A program made the translations under genes and the position numbers. A stretch of 64,000 bases of DNA, taken from assembly GCF_002115785.1 (NCBI RefSeq), contig NZ_JFJY01000003.1:1-64000 (forward strand), in the 5' to 3' direction. The notes beneath the pieces were generated by a model. It saw only the letters and a list, made by a program, of their open reading frames with translations, did not search any database and was not told where the DNA came from. This document shows positions 54,146 through 63,107 of the stretch, piece by piece (position 1 is the stretch's first letter; each line of letters starts with the position of its first letter). Source of the DNA: Thalassospira sp. MCCC 1A03138 (GTDB taxonomy: Bacteria > Pseudomonadota > Alphaproteobacteria > Rhodospirillales > Thalassospiraceae).

Positions 54146-55237
54146 ATGTCGAAAAAGCATGGCGCACTGCGCGGTTCTTTGCTGGGGCTTACCGCCCTTG
54201 CCGGAATGGCGATGCTTGGTGCAAACGCACAGGCTGAAGAGCTTCGTTTGCTGACCTGGGGTGGATATGCTCCGGATGACGTCGTCGAGATGTTTGAGAA
54301 AGAGACCGGAATCGACGTTGAAGTCACGCTTTCGAACAACGAAGACATGATTTCCAAACTGCGTGCTACCGGTGGTGGCGGTTTCGACCTTGCCCAGCCA
54401 TCCCAGGACCGCATTTCTGGTGCACAGCTCGAATACGGCATTTACAAGCCGATTGATCTTTCCAAGATTGATGCTGCGAAGTTCATTCCTTCGATGCTGG
54501 AAGCAACCAAGAAAAACACCACGCTTGATGGCGAGGTTTATGGTGTTCCGCATGTTTGGGGCACCAGCGGCCTGATCGTTGACATGACCAAAGCTGGTGA
54601 CGTCAAGGATTATACCGATCTTTGCAATGCCGATATTTCAGGCAAGGTTTCCTATCGCTTGAAACGTCCAACCCTGATCGGATTTGCCTTTGCAATGGGT
54701 ATGGATCCGTTTGCGGCTTATGGCGATGAAGCCAAGTATCAGGAAATTCTTGATGCGGTTGAGAAAAAGCTGGTTGAGTGCAAGCCAAACGTCAAAACCT
54801 ATTGGGAAGGCGGCGATGCACTGCTTAACCTTGTACGGTCGGGCGAAGTTGTTGCCGCAATGGCATGGGATACCGGCGGCTGGAAGCTTAATAATGACAA
54901 CGCCGATATCACGTTTGTCGCGCCCGCATCAGGCGCGTTGGGCTGGATCGATACCTTCGTCTTGCCGCGCAAATCCGAGAACGAAGATGCTGCTTACAAG
55001 TGGATCAATTTCGTCATGCAGCCGGAGATTGCTGCCAAAATCACCGCAAGTGCCGGTAACTTTACCGCATCCAAAGGTGCGGACGAGTTTGCGGATGACA
55101 AGCTGAAGGCGCAGTTCCAGGGAAGCTTCCCAGCCGAAGCCCTTGATAACATTAAATGGTATCCGACGGTTCCGGCTGGTCTGGAAACCCTTGAAGGCAA
55201 GACCCTTGACCGTGTGAAAGCTGCTCAGTCAAACTAA
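54146..55237 (+). CDS. ABC transporter substrate-binding protein, PotD-like
   Basis: A periplasmic binding protein of 363 residues. The signal peptide is 30 residues ending NAQA. Family features of the spermidine/putrescine type are seen: LRLLTWGGYAPDDVVEMFEKETGI, GFDLAQPSQDRI, and DTFVLPRKSENEDAAYKWINF. It leads an operon with a PotA-type ATPase and PotB- and PotC-type permeases. Polyamines are the best guess for the ligand, but many PotD-like proteins bind other cations or amino acids. The ATG follows AGAGAGGTAAAATA. The structured element at 53985 lies upstream. Confidence 0.88.
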   Translation: MSKKHGALRGSLLGLTALAGMAMLGANAQAEELRLLTWGGYAPDDVVEMFEKETGIDVEVTLSNNEDMISKLRATGGGGFDLAQPSQDRISGAQLEYGIYKPIDLSKIDAAKFIPSMLEATKKNTTLDGEVYGVPHVWGTSGLIVDMTKAGDVKDYTDLCNADISGKVSYRLKRPTLIGFAFAMGMDPFAAYGDEAKYQEILDAVEKKLVECKPNVKTYWEGGDALLNLVRSGEVVAAMAWDTGGWKLNNDNADITFVAPASGALGWIDTFVLPRKSENEDAAYKWINFVMQPEIAAKITASAGNFTASKGADEFADDKLKAQFQGSFPAEALDNIKWYPTVPAGLETLEGKTLDRVKAAQSN

Positions 55238-55273
55238 GTAGACTGCTCTGATCCTGTTTGGATCGGATGATTT

Positions 55274-55300
55274 TGTCCCCGGCATTTGTTGCCGGGGACA
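55274..55300 (+). terminator. hairpin after the PotD-like gene
   Basis: TGTCCCCGGC and GCCGGGGACA make a perfect 10-bp stem with a 7-base loop, followed by TTGCATTTTTTC. It may cut readthrough so that the binding protein is made in excess of the transporter subunits. Confidence 0.75.
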
Positions 55301-55369
55301 TTGCATTTTTTCATTTCTGCGATAGCCAGATTCAAGCTGGTATCGGTAGTTCATTTCATGCAGGCTCCT

Positions 55370-56482
55370 ATGGCAGATCAATTCGACCTTGAATGTCGTG
55401 ACGTGGTCAAAAAGTTTGACGCTTTTACCGCAGTAGATTCGGTTTCCCTTACGATTCCCAAAGGGTCCTTCTTTTCTATTCTGGGGCCAAGTGGCTGCGG
55501 TAAAACCACGCTGTTGCGCATGCTGGCCGGGTTTCAGACACCGACATCGGGCGACATCCTGATCAAGGGATCATCGGTGCTGGGTGTCCCGCCAAACCGC
55601 CGACCGGTGAATATGGTATTTCAGCATCTGGCGCTGTTTCCGATGATGAATGTTTCGGAGAACGTGGCATACGGACTGAAACGCCGTGGTGCTGATCGGG
55701 CCACAATCGAGAAAAAGGTCAGTGATACACTGGCACGTGTCGGGTTGCCGGATTCCGGCCCCAAACAGATCAGTCAGCTTTCTGGAGGGCAGAAACAGCG
55801 TATCGCAATTGCACGATGCCTTGTGCTGGAACCAGCGGTGCTGCTGCTTGATGAGCCGCTAGGCGCTCTTGATCTCAAGTTGCGTGAGCATATGAAGGTG
55901 GAGCTCAAGCAATTGCAGCACGAGATTGGCACGACCTTTGTTTACATCACGCACGACCAATCCGAAGCCTTGGTAATGTCCGATCAGGTGGCCGTCATGA
56001 ATGCTGGCCGGTTTGAGCAGGTTGGGGCCCCACAGGATCTTTATTACAACCCACATACGGCTTTCGTTGCCGGATTTGTTGGCGAAAGCAATCGCTGGAA
56101 GGGGACGGTTGGCATGACGCATGACGATCATATCGTTATCAATCTACCAACCGGTGGGGCCGTTCTGGCATCTCGCAAGACTCATCCAACACTGGCTGAA
56201 GGGCAACCTGTTGATGTTTTTGTCCGTCCGGAAGCCATCGCGATTGACGGGCAGGGCGAGACCGATAATGCGATTGCCGCAAAAGTTGACAATGTTCTGT
56301 TTAATGGCGCCGCCAGCAGTGTTCAGGTCCGTGATAAGGCAACCGGTCATGAAATGACTGTTGCGTTGCCGCAAACGGGTGCTTTTGCCAATCTGAAATC
56401 CGGTGATCTGGTCAATTTGACCTGGGGGGCTGAACAAACCCGATGCTTTGTCGCAGCAGAAAATCAAGAGGCGACAGCATGA
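55370..56482 (+). CDS. polyamine-type ABC transporter ATP-binding protein (PotA-like)
   Basis: A 370-residue ATPase. Walker A GPSGCGKTT is at residues 39-47, the Q-loop in VFQHLALFPM, the signature LSGGQKQRIAIARCL, Walker B VLLLDEPLGALD and a C-terminal TOBE domain. LDLKLREHMKVELKQLQHEIGTTFVYITHDQSEAL is characteristic of the PotA subgroup. The ATG at 55370 is chosen for its CAGG 5 bases before; ATG 55358 is in frame. It overlaps the next permease gene by 4 bases. Confidence 0.92.
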   Translation: MADQFDLECRDVVKKFDAFTAVDSVSLTIPKGSFFSILGPSGCGKTTLLRMLAGFQTPTSGDILIKGSSVLGVPPNRRPVNMVFQHLALFPMMNVSENVAYGLKRRGADRATIEKKVSDTLARVGLPDSGPKQISQLSGGQKQRIAIARCLVLEPAVLLLDEPLGALDLKLREHMKVELKQLQHEIGTTFVYITHDQSEALVMSDQVAVMNAGRFEQVGAPQDLYYNPHTAFVAGFVGESNRWKGTVGMTHDDHIVINLPTGGAVLASRKTHPTLAEGQPVDVFVRPEAIAIDGQGETDNAIAAKVDNVLFNGAASSVQVRDKATGHEMTVALPQTGAFANLKSGDLVNLTWGAEQTRCFVAAENQEATA

Positions 56483-57360
56483 CAAATCCTGCATCCTCGG
56501 GCACTGGCGGGGCTGTTCGCTTTGGCGCGCTATTGCTGGCCATGCCCTTGTTGCTTTGGCTTTTTTTGCTGGTGATCCTGCCGCATGTTGACTTGTTGCT
56601 TGTGTCGCTGCGTGAACGGATTTCATATGGCAAGTACGAATTCAGCCTGATCAATTACACTGAATTTTTTGTCGAGCCGCTTTATTGGAACACCTATATT
56701 CGAACGGCGGTGATGTCGATTATGGCGACGGCACTTACGCTTTTGATCGGTTTCCCTGTTTCCTATTACATCGCCAAAGTCATGCGGGGCAAAGGCAAGA
56801 ATGTTTTGTTCCTGCTATGCCTGATCCCGTTCTGGGTATCAGAGCTGGTGAGGACGTTTGGCTGGATGATTTTGCTGCGCGAAAGCGGTGTGATCAGCAA
56901 TTTCCTGCAATGGGCCGGGATCGCCGATGGGCCGGTTGAGATGCTTTATAATGACGCCACCATCATGGTGGGGCTTGTATACACGTCGATGTTGTTCATG
57001 GTCGTGCCTCTTGTGTCAGTACTTGACAGCCTTGACGACAGTTTGATTGAGGCAGGCTATGACCTTGGCGGAAATGCATTCACGGTGACACGCGATATCG
57101 TCATTCCGCATGCCATGCCCGGAATCGCGTCAGGCTGCATCGTTGTTTTCATGCTGACACTTGGTAACTATCTGACCCCGAACCTTTTGGGAGGAAAGGA
57201 TAGCCTTTGGTTTACCGAACAAATCTATACACAGTTCATCACGCGGTTTAACTGGGAATCCGGATCGGCATTCGGGTTCCTGTTGCTGGTTCTGTCATCG
57301 ATGATTGTTTGGATCGGTCTGAAGCTGAGCCGCCAGACACTCTCAGAAACCGTGAGCTGA
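56479..57360 (+). CDS. polyamine-type ABC transporter permease (PotB-like)
   Basis: A 293-residue inner-membrane subunit with six helices. PHVDLLLVSLRERISYGKYEF is the typical N-terminal PotB region, and the EAA loop reads DSLIEAGYDLGGNAFTVTRDIVIP. It starts inside the ATPase stop codon (ATGA), so translation is coupled. GNYLTPNLLGGKDSLWF, near the end, is also common in spermidine/putrescine permeases. Confidence 0.92.
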   Translation: MTNPASSGTGGAVRFGALLLAMPLLLWLFLLVILPHVDLLLVSLRERISYGKYEFSLINYTEFFVEPLYWNTYIRTAVMSIMATALTLLIGFPVSYYIAKVMRGKGKNVLFLLCLIPFWVSELVRTFGWMILLRESGVISNFLQWAGIADGPVEMLYNDATIMVGLVYTSMLFMVVPLVSVLDSLDDSLIEAGYDLGGNAFTVTRDIVIPHAMPGIASGCIVVFMLTLGNYLTPNLLGGKDSLWFTEQIYTQFITRFNWESGSAFGFLLLVLSSMIVWIGLKLSRQTLSETVS

Positions 57361-57374
57361 GGGAGGAAACCGCC

Positions 57375-58235
57375 ATGATTCCGAGCATTCCGCAGCCGCG
57401 CTTTTACAAAGGCCTTTACGCAGGGTATATCGCTCTATTTTTCATCTACCTTAGTGCGCCGTTGATTGTTGTTGGTGTGTTTGCCTTTAATGATAGCCTG
57501 TTCCCGTCCATGCCATGGGAGGGAGGCACACTCAAATGGTTTTTTGGCAGCGACGGTCCGTATATCGGAATATTCAATGACGGCAAGTTACTGGAAAGCG
57601 TTGGGGTTTCAGCCTTTGTCGCATTTTGGGTGACCTTGCTGTCGGTTACTGTCGGAACCTGCAATGCGTTCCTGTTTGAACGTGCGCAGTTTCCGGGCAA
57701 AAATCTGCTTTATGTGGTGGCGTTGTCGCCCTTGGTTATTCCCGGGGTCATATTGGGCATATCGATTCTGGTCTTTTCCAATGCCATTGCAAACGGAATT
57801 GAAGAAGCGATTGGATGGGATATTGATTTTCTGCGACCGGGGCTGTTTCTGGTGATTATCGGACAATTTGCCTTTATCACTACGATAACGACGCTGGTGA
57901 TTTCTGCGCGTCTTCGCAAATTTGACATCAGCCTGGAAGAAGCCGCACTTAATCTTGGTGCAACACGACAGGCAGCTCTTTGGACGGTTACCATCCCATT
58001 CCTGAAACCGGCGTTGATCGGGGCGGGCATCGTTGCATTCCTGATGTCGTTTGAAAATTTCAACACAACACTGATGCTAGTCGGATCTGATGCGCCGTTG
58101 ACCATTGCCATGTTTGACCGCCTCAAACAGGGATCAACACCGGTTCTGAACGCGCTGTCCCTGCTGCTTATGGTGGTTTCCGGCGGCTTGGCATTGCTTT
58201 CCGTTTTTGTTCAGCGTGACAGGAATTCCACCTGA
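57375..58235 (+). CDS. polyamine-type ABC transporter permease (PotC-like)
   Basis: The second permease, 286 residues with six helices. PLIVVGVFAFNDSLFPSMPW is the typical PotC beginning, and the EAA loop is ISLEEAALNLGATRQAALWTVTIP. GGAGGAAACCGCC before the ATG gives a good ribosome-binding site, 15 bases after the PotB-like stop. The operon ends here, with a terminator at 58285. Confidence 0.92.
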   Translation: MIPSIPQPRFYKGLYAGYIALFFIYLSAPLIVVGVFAFNDSLFPSMPWEGGTLKWFFGSDGPYIGIFNDGKLLESVGVSAFVAFWVTLLSVTVGTCNAFLFERAQFPGKNLLYVVALSPLVIPGVILGISILVFSNAIANGIEEAIGWDIDFLRPGLFLVIIGQFAFITTITTLVISARLRKFDISLEEAALNLGATRQAALWTVTIPFLKPALIGAGIVAFLMSFENFNTTLMLVGSDAPLTIAMFDRLKQGSTPVLNALSLLLMVVSGGLALLSVFVQRDRNST

Positions 58236-58262
58236 GATTATAGCGTCAAGATGCAGCGATCC

Positions 58263-58280
58263 ATGTTCGCAAATGAACAT
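58263..58280. promoter_or_regulatory. GlpR-type palindrome 1 near the ugp operon
   Basis: ATGTTC-GCAAAT-GAACAT has two perfect 6-base arms with a 6-base spacer, the layout of the E. coli GlpR operator (ATGTTCG-N4-CGAACAT type). It lies just after the PotC-like gene and 400 bases before ugpB, so it could act with the second site by looping. The regulator is inferred, not seen. Confidence 0.4.
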
Positions 58281-58284
58281 TGAG

Positions 58285-58309
58285 CGGGTATCCTTTGGGT
58301 GCCCGTTTT
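58285..58309 (+). terminator. terminator after the polyamine-type operon
   Basis: CGGGTATCC pairs with GGGTGCCCG through nine positions with two wobbles and a TTT loop, followed by TTTT. Confidence 0.65.
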
Positions 58310-58320
58310 GCATATGCAAA
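58307..58320. repeat. 14-base palindrome TTTGCATATGCAAA
   Basis: A perfect palindrome directly after the terminator stem in the 441-base gap before ugpB. It could be a protein-binding site. A further CAATGCATTG palindrome lies at 58332-58341. Confidence 0.4.
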
Positions 58321-58472
58321 TGGAGTTGTTGCAATGCATTGTTGCAAGTGCATGATTTTGTAATATTTGTGAAAGTGCCGAAAATCTGGGGAAATGTTAA
58401 GTGTGCGCATGTGAAAGACATTAATGCCATTCATCAGGATTGAAAGCCTTTGCAAACTGTTCGATTTATGAG

Positions 58473-58488
58473 ATGTTCATATGAACAT
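58473..58488. promoter_or_regulatory. GlpR-type palindrome 2 near the ugp operon
   Basis: ATGTTCATATGAACAT is a perfect 16-base palindrome with the same ATGTTC and GAACAT arms as the site 210 bases upstream, but a 4-base spacer. It lies 189 bases before the ugpB start, a usual operator distance. Confidence 0.45.
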
Positions 58489-58517
58489 TTGAAGGGGTCG
58501 AATACACACTAAAAATC

Positions 58518-58534
58518 AAAAACTGACAGTTTTT
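58518..58534. promoter_or_regulatory. palindrome AAAAACTG-A-CAGTTTTT upstream of ugpB
   Basis: A perfect 8-bp inverted repeat around one base. Its AAAACTG half recurs at 58568-58577 as AAAACTGTCA. CTGTCA is the core of a Pho-box half-site, and ugp genes are phosphate-regulated in other bacteria, but the second 11-base repeat of a real Pho box is missing. The site may bind an unknown regulator. Confidence 0.35.
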
Positions 58535-58676
58535 AAGGTCATTTCGCGCATCAAAAGTAAATTTCCGAAAACTGTCACTTGAGGAAACGTCCCCCTCGAA
58601 TGAAAACGAATGCGTTGTGTCGACCGATCAACAGGCGGTTGGCACGAACGAGTTTTTATTTGGGAGATAGAAGATC

Positions 58677-59975
58677 ATGTTTCGCAAAACCCTGATGGCA
58701 GCAGCAGCTGTGTTCGCACTGGGCGGCACGGCGAATGCCGCGACCGAGATCACCTGGTGGCATGCCATGGATGGCGCACTGGGTGATGTCGTCAATCAGA
58801 TCACTGCCGACTTCAATGCCAGCCAAGACGAATACCATTTGGTTGCCGTTAACAAAGGTGGTTACGAAGACACGATGACGGCCGGTATTGCTGCTTTCCG
58901 CGCGAAAAACCAGCCGAACATCATCCAGATCTTTGATGCCGGTGCTGCAACCATCATTAACGCCAAAGGCGCTGTTAAACCGGTTCAGGACCTTATGGAG
59001 TCAAATGGTGTCAAGTTTGACATCAATGATTACATCCCGGGGGTTCGCTACTTCTATGCCGATTCCGACGGCAAGATGATTGGCATGCCGTTTAACAGCT
59101 CGACCCCGTTGCTTTATTTCAACAAAGATGCGCTGGCCAAAGCCGGTGTTGACGTGCCGAAAACCTGGCAGGAATTCGAAGAAATCGCACCGAAGCTGAA
59201 AGAAGCCGGTTTCGAAGGCCTTGCCGAGTCACACAGCCCGTGGATCTTCTTTGAAAACTTCATGTCGCGTCACAACCTTCAGATGGCAACCGCCAACAAT
59301 GGTTATGACAGTACGGATGTCGAACTTCTATACAACAATGACGCGCTGAAAGATCACTGGAAGCACGTCAAAGAATGGAAAGATGCCGGTTATTTCGGGT
59401 ACTATGGCCGCGCATGGGGTGCCAACCAGGACGCCTTCCTGCAGCAGAAAGCCGCAATGTGGCTCGGTTCTTCCGGCTCGTTCGGTGGTCTGAAAAAATC
59501 CGCACAGTTTGAATTTGGCACTTCGACCCTTCCGTATTGGGAAGGCGTTGGTGACGCGCCGAAATCGACCTTCATCGGTGGTGCTTCGCTGTTCGCATTC
59601 TCTGGCCACAGTGCAGAAGAAGATGCTGGAGTTGCCAAATTCTTCGAGTTCCTGACCAAACCGGAAACCCAGTTCTACTGGCACAAAGAAACCGGCTATG
59701 TTCCGATCACCACCGCGGCCTACGAACTTGCCAAGAAAGAAGGCTATTATAACGAAAGCCCTGACGCCGAAGTCGGCATTCAGCAGCTTTCCGAAGAGGG
59801 TGGCGAATGGACCAAAGGTTATCGCCTTGGTTTCTACGTTCAGATCCGTGAAGTCATCTATCGTGAAGTCGACAAGATGATGAATGGTGAAGCAACCATC
59901 GATCAAGCTTTTGCTACGATCGAGGAAGAAGGCAATGCGCTTCTGAAACGCTTCCACGATACTTATTCGAACTAA
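58677..59975 (+). CDS. ugpB: sn-glycerol-3-phosphate ABC transporter substrate-binding protein UgpB
   Basis: The periplasmic receptor of the Ugp importer for glycerol-3-phosphate and glycerophosphodiesters; 432 residues, near the E. coli length. A 21-residue signal peptide ends ANA. TEITWWHAMDGALGDVV and GMPFNSSTPLLYFNKDAL match the UgpB family closely, as does PETQFYWHKETGYVPIT in the late region. GGGAGATAGAAGATC precedes the ATG. The genes follow in the order ugpB-A-E-C, with no ugpQ phosphodiesterase. Confidence 0.94.
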   Translation: MFRKTLMAAAAVFALGGTANAATEITWWHAMDGALGDVVNQITADFNASQDEYHLVAVNKGGYEDTMTAGIAAFRAKNQPNIIQIFDAGAATIINAKGAVKPVQDLMESNGVKFDINDYIPGVRYFYADSDGKMIGMPFNSSTPLLYFNKDALAKAGVDVPKTWQEFEEIAPKLKEAGFEGLAESHSPWIFFENFMSRHNLQMATANNGYDSTDVELLYNNDALKDHWKHVKEWKDAGYFGYYGRAWGANQDAFLQQKAAMWLGSSGSFGGLKKSAQFEFGTSTLPYWEGVGDAPKSTFIGGASLFAFSGHSAEEDAGVAKFFEFLTKPETQFYWHKETGYVPITTAAYELAKKEGYYNESPDAEVGIQQLSEEGGEWTKGYRLGFYVQIREVIYREVDKMMNGEATIDQAFATIEEEGNALLKRFHDTYSN

Positions 59976-59990
59976 GCATTGTCTCGCTGA

Positions 59991-60021
59991 CAGGGCGGCT
60001 TTTACCGGCCGCCCTGTTTTT
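59991..60021 (+). terminator. hairpin with T-run after ugpB
   Basis: CAGGGCGGC and GCCGCCCTG make a perfect 9-bp stem with an 8-base loop, followed by TTTTT. As an internal terminator it would reduce transcription of ugpAEC relative to ugpB. Confidence 0.82.
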
Positions 60022-60055
60022 CGATTCCTGGACCGGTCTTGGGGTTGCGTCAGCA

Positions 60056-60934
60056 ATGAAACGCGTACAATTCGGGCACAGCCCGGTGCCATACTTTTTT
60101 GTGGCACCACAAATTCTGATTATTGCGATATTTTTCCTGTGGCCTGCCGCACAGGCAGTTTACCAGTCTTTCCTGCTTGAGGATGCCTTTGGCATGTCCT
60201 CGCAATTTGTTTGGTTCCGAAATTTTGAGGATGTGCTTTCGAGCAGCAGCTGGCTGAAGTCAGCTATTTTCACAGCTGTCTTTTCCTTCCTTGTGGCATT
60301 CATTTCCATCGCGATTTCGCTGTTTCTTGCCGTTCGGGCCGATGAAGTGATCCGTGGAGCCAAATCATATAAAACGCTTTTGATGTGGGGATATGCCGTT
60401 GCGCCGCCTGTGGCTGGCTTGCTAGGCAATATGTTGTTCAACCCGTTGATGGGCGACCTATACAAGCTGTTCAACAGCTTCGGGTTTGAGTTCAATCACA
60501 TCCAGAATGCCAATGATGCGGCATTTGTCGTGACACTGATTGCCGTGTGGAAACAGGTCAGTGTGAATTTCATTTTCTTCCTGTCAGGTTTGCAGGGAAT
60601 TCCGAAATCGGTAACTGAAGCCGCCACGTTGGATTGCAAAAGTGCAGAACGTCGTTTCTGGACGATTACCTTCCCGCTGCTGGCACCAACCACATTCTTC
60701 CTGATGGTGATCAACCTGACCTATGCGTTCTTTGAAACGTTCGGGATCATCGATGTTTCGACCAAGGGATCACCGGGCGGTGCGACGGCAACCCTTGTTT
60801 ACAAGGTTTATGTCGACGGATTCCTTGGGGCTGATATGGGCGGTAGTTCGGCGCAATCCGTGCTGCTAATGATCATGGTCAGCGTGCTGACTGTATTCCA
60901 ATTCCGATTTATCGAACGCAAAGTGCATTATTAG
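60056..60934 (+). CDS. ugpA: sn-glycerol-3-phosphate ABC transporter permease UgpA
   Basis: An inner-membrane subunit of 292 residues with six helices. The N-terminal PYFFVAPQILIIAIFFLWPAAQAVYQS and the EAA loop GIPKSVTEAATLDCKSAERRFWTITFP are the UgpA pattern. TFGIIDVSTKGSPGGAT near the end is also typical. It starts 80 bases after ugpB, past the hairpin. No strong ribosome-binding site is seen before the ATG. Confidence 0.93.
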   Translation: MKRVQFGHSPVPYFFVAPQILIIAIFFLWPAAQAVYQSFLLEDAFGMSSQFVWFRNFEDVLSSSSWLKSAIFTAVFSFLVAFISIAISLFLAVRADEVIRGAKSYKTLLMWGYAVAPPVAGLLGNMLFNPLMGDLYKLFNSFGFEFNHIQNANDAAFVVTLIAVWKQVSVNFIFFLSGLQGIPKSVTEAATLDCKSAERRFWTITFPLLAPTTFFLMVINLTYAFFETFGIIDVSTKGSPGGATATLVYKVYVDGFLGADMGGSSAQSVLLMIMVSVLTVFQFRFIERKVHY

Positions 60935-60945
60935 GGGGACGCGTC

Positions 60946-61800
60946 ATGTATCAGTCAAAATGGCGTTCTATTGCCAATCATGTGATCCTTATTCTTGGAT
61001 CGCTCTTTATGATCCTGCCGGTATGGATTGCGTTCGTTTCATCGACCCATACGCGTGAATTTCTGTTCCAGAACGGCTTGCAGTTCTGGTTTGGCGGACA
61101 TTTCCTTGAAAATTACGGCGCGATCCTGTTTGACACGGCGGCAACAAAAGGCCGTGTTACGGCGCTTGAAATGCTTTTTAATAGCATGGTTCTCGGACTT
61201 GGCTTTGCGATTGGCAAAGTCATCATTTCAATGATGGCGGCATATGCGATCGTCTATTTTCGCTTCCGGCTTGCGGTGCCGATATTCTGGGTCATTTTCT
61301 CGACCCTTTTACTGCCCCTTGAAGTGCGAATTGTGCCATCCTACGAGGTGGTATCAAGCCTTGGGCTGCTCAATACCTATACCGGGTTGATCCTACCGCT
61401 GATTGCGTCGGCAACGGGTACGTTTTTCTTCCGTCAGTTTTTCCGATCTGTTCCGGATGAGCTTTTGGAAGCCGCGCGTCTGGATGGGGCAGGGCCGCTT
61501 CGTTTCTTCATCGATATTCTGGTGCCGCTTTCGGTCACCATGATTGCCGCGATCTTTATCATCATGTTTGTGGTTGGCTGGAACCAGTATCTGTGGCCGT
61601 TGCTGATGACTACTGATGATCAGCTTTACACCATCGTGATCGGGATCAAGCAAGTTTATAATTCGCTTTATGAAGGCGGCCAGATTCCGCAGTTCCCCAA
61701 GGCATTTGCACTGACAATCATGGCAACCATCCCGCCGGTACTGGTGGTGGTGATTTTCCAGCGAATGTTCGTAAAAGGTCTGGTCGAAACCGAAAAATAA
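60946..61800 (+). CDS. ugpE: sn-glycerol-3-phosphate ABC transporter permease UgpE
   Basis: The second permease, 284 residues (E. coli UgpE is 281). The EAA loop is PDELLEAARLDGAGPLRFFIDILVP, and WNQYLWPLLMTTDDQLYTIVIGIKQ follows in the typical place. TAGGGGGACGCGTC supplies the ribosome-binding site, 11 bases after ugpA. Six membrane segments are visible. Confidence 0.94.
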   Translation: MYQSKWRSIANHVILILGSLFMILPVWIAFVSSTHTREFLFQNGLQFWFGGHFLENYGAILFDTAATKGRVTALEMLFNSMVLGLGFAIGKVIISMMAAYAIVYFRFRLAVPIFWVIFSTLLLPLEVRIVPSYEVVSSLGLLNTYTGLILPLIASATGTFFFRQFFRSVPDELLEAARLDGAGPLRFFIDILVPLSVTMIAAIFIIMFVVGWNQYLWPLLMTTDDQLYTIVIGIKQVYNSLYEGGQIPQFPKAFALTIMATIPPVLVVVIFQRMFVKGLVETEK

Positions 61801-61863
61801 ACTCGATCAACCATTTGATATCAGTGATTTAAAGATACACAGATCCGCATACAGGATACGAAA

Positions 61864-62934
61864 ATGGCAACTGTTACCCTTAATCGGGCTGAAAAAACCT
61901 ATGACAACGGCTTCAAGGCTTTGCATGGTATCGATCTTCATATTGGTGACGGGGAATTCACCGTTCTGGTCGGCCCGTCAGGCTGTGGCAAATCAACACT
62001 TCTGCGAATGATCGCGGGCCTTGAAAGCATTACAAATGGCGAGATCAAAATCGATGACCGGGTTGTCAACAATGTTGCGCCGGCTGATCGTGACATCGCG
62101 ATGGTGTTTCAGAACTATGCGCTTTATCCGCATATGACCAACTATGCCAATATGGCGTATGGTCTTAAAAATCGCGGATACAGCAAGGTGGAAATCGACA
62201 CCCGCGTTCGAGATGCCGCCAAGATTCTTCAGCTTGACGATTATCTGGAACGCAAACCGCAGCAGCTTTCGGGCGGGCAGCGCCAGCGTGTGGCAATGGG
62301 GCGTGCAATTGTACGCGAACCAAAGGTTTTTCTGTTTGATGAGCCGCTGTCGAACCTTGATGCAAAGCTTCGTGTCGATATGAGGCTTGAGATCAAGAAC
62401 CTTCAGCAACGTCTTGGAATTACGTCGGTTTATGTGACGCATGATCAGGTCGAAGCCATGACACTGGCAGATCGCCTGATTGTCATGAATGCCGGCGTTG
62501 CCGAACAAATTGGTACGCCGATTGAAATATATGAAAAACCGGCCAGCCTCTTTGTCGCGAGCTTCATCGGATCGCCGTCAATGAACTTCCTGAACGGGAC
62601 GGTTTCGGATGACAAAAGCCACGTCGTTATCGGCGATGGCAGCAAGATCAATCTTGATCATCAGATCGAGTCCGGCCGAGAACTGGTGGTCGGAGTCCGT
62701 CCAGAACACTTTACCCTGACTGTCGATGGCAGTGGTGCATTGAAGGCCAGGGTTCGAATGATTGAATCGCTTGGTGCAGAAACGCTGGTCTATCTTGAAT
62801 TCGGTGAAAAAAATGAAAGTGTAACGTTGCGCATGCAGGGCACGCATCAGTTTGCCAAAGGACAGGAACTGGCACTTGCGACCACAACTGATCTGGTGCA
62901 TCTGTTTGACAGGGACAGTGGCAAGCGTCTCTGA
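61864..62934 (+). CDS. ugpC: sn-glycerol-3-phosphate ABC transporter ATP-binding protein UgpC
   Basis: The ATPase of the Ugp importer, 356 residues. Walker [10 protein letters not shown] is at residues 37-45, the Q-loop in [10 protein letters not shown], the signature [15 protein letters not shown] and Walker [13 protein letters not shown], followed by a TOBE domain ([14 protein letters not shown]). It is a close paralogue of the ATPase at 52721; they share most of the core motif text. The operon ends with a terminator at 62980. Confidence 0.94.
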   Translation: MATVTLNRAEKTYDNGFKALHGIDLHIGDGEFTVLVGPSGCGKSTLLRMIAGLESITNGEIKIDDRVVNNVAPADRDIAMVFQNYALYPHMTNYANMAYGLKNRGYSKVEIDTRVRDAAKILQLDDYLERKPQQLSGGQRQRVAMGRAIVREPKVFLFDEPLSNLDAKLRVDMRLEIKNLQQRLGITSVYVTHDQVEAMTLADRLIVMNAGVAEQIGTPIEIYEKPASLFVASFIGSPSMNFLNGTVSDDKSHVVIGDGSKINLDHQIESGRELVVGVRPEHFTLTVDGSGALKARVRMIESLGAETLVYLEFGEKNESVTLRMQGTHQFAKGQELALATTTDLVHLFDRDSGKRL

Positions 62935-62979
62935 TCTTGATTTGATCTCTGGTCCGTCGCAAGACGGTCTGCAGCGGCG

Positions 62980-63014
62980 GCCCCGGAGCGTCTATCGTGC
63001 CGGGGCTGTTTTTT
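62980..63014 (+). terminator. rho-independent terminator after ugpC
   Basis: GCCCCGG and CCGGGGC form a 7-bp stem around a 13-base loop, followed by TG and six T. Confidence 0.82.
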
Positions 63015-63107
63015 ATGACGGAAGGAATGCGTAACCGGGTTAATTTTGTCCTTGTTTCGATACAGCCAAGCAGGTAGTTCCTTGGCCATACAATGCAGGA
63101 GCATCAT

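Noticed and set aside
58518-58577. Pho box before ugpB
   Set aside because: CTGTCA cores occur singly in opposite directions without the second 11-base repeat, so a PhoB site is not supported.
42152-63014. Genomic island with mobile element
   Set aside because: No integrase, transposase, attachment repeat or tRNA end borders the block, and base composition does not shift visibly.
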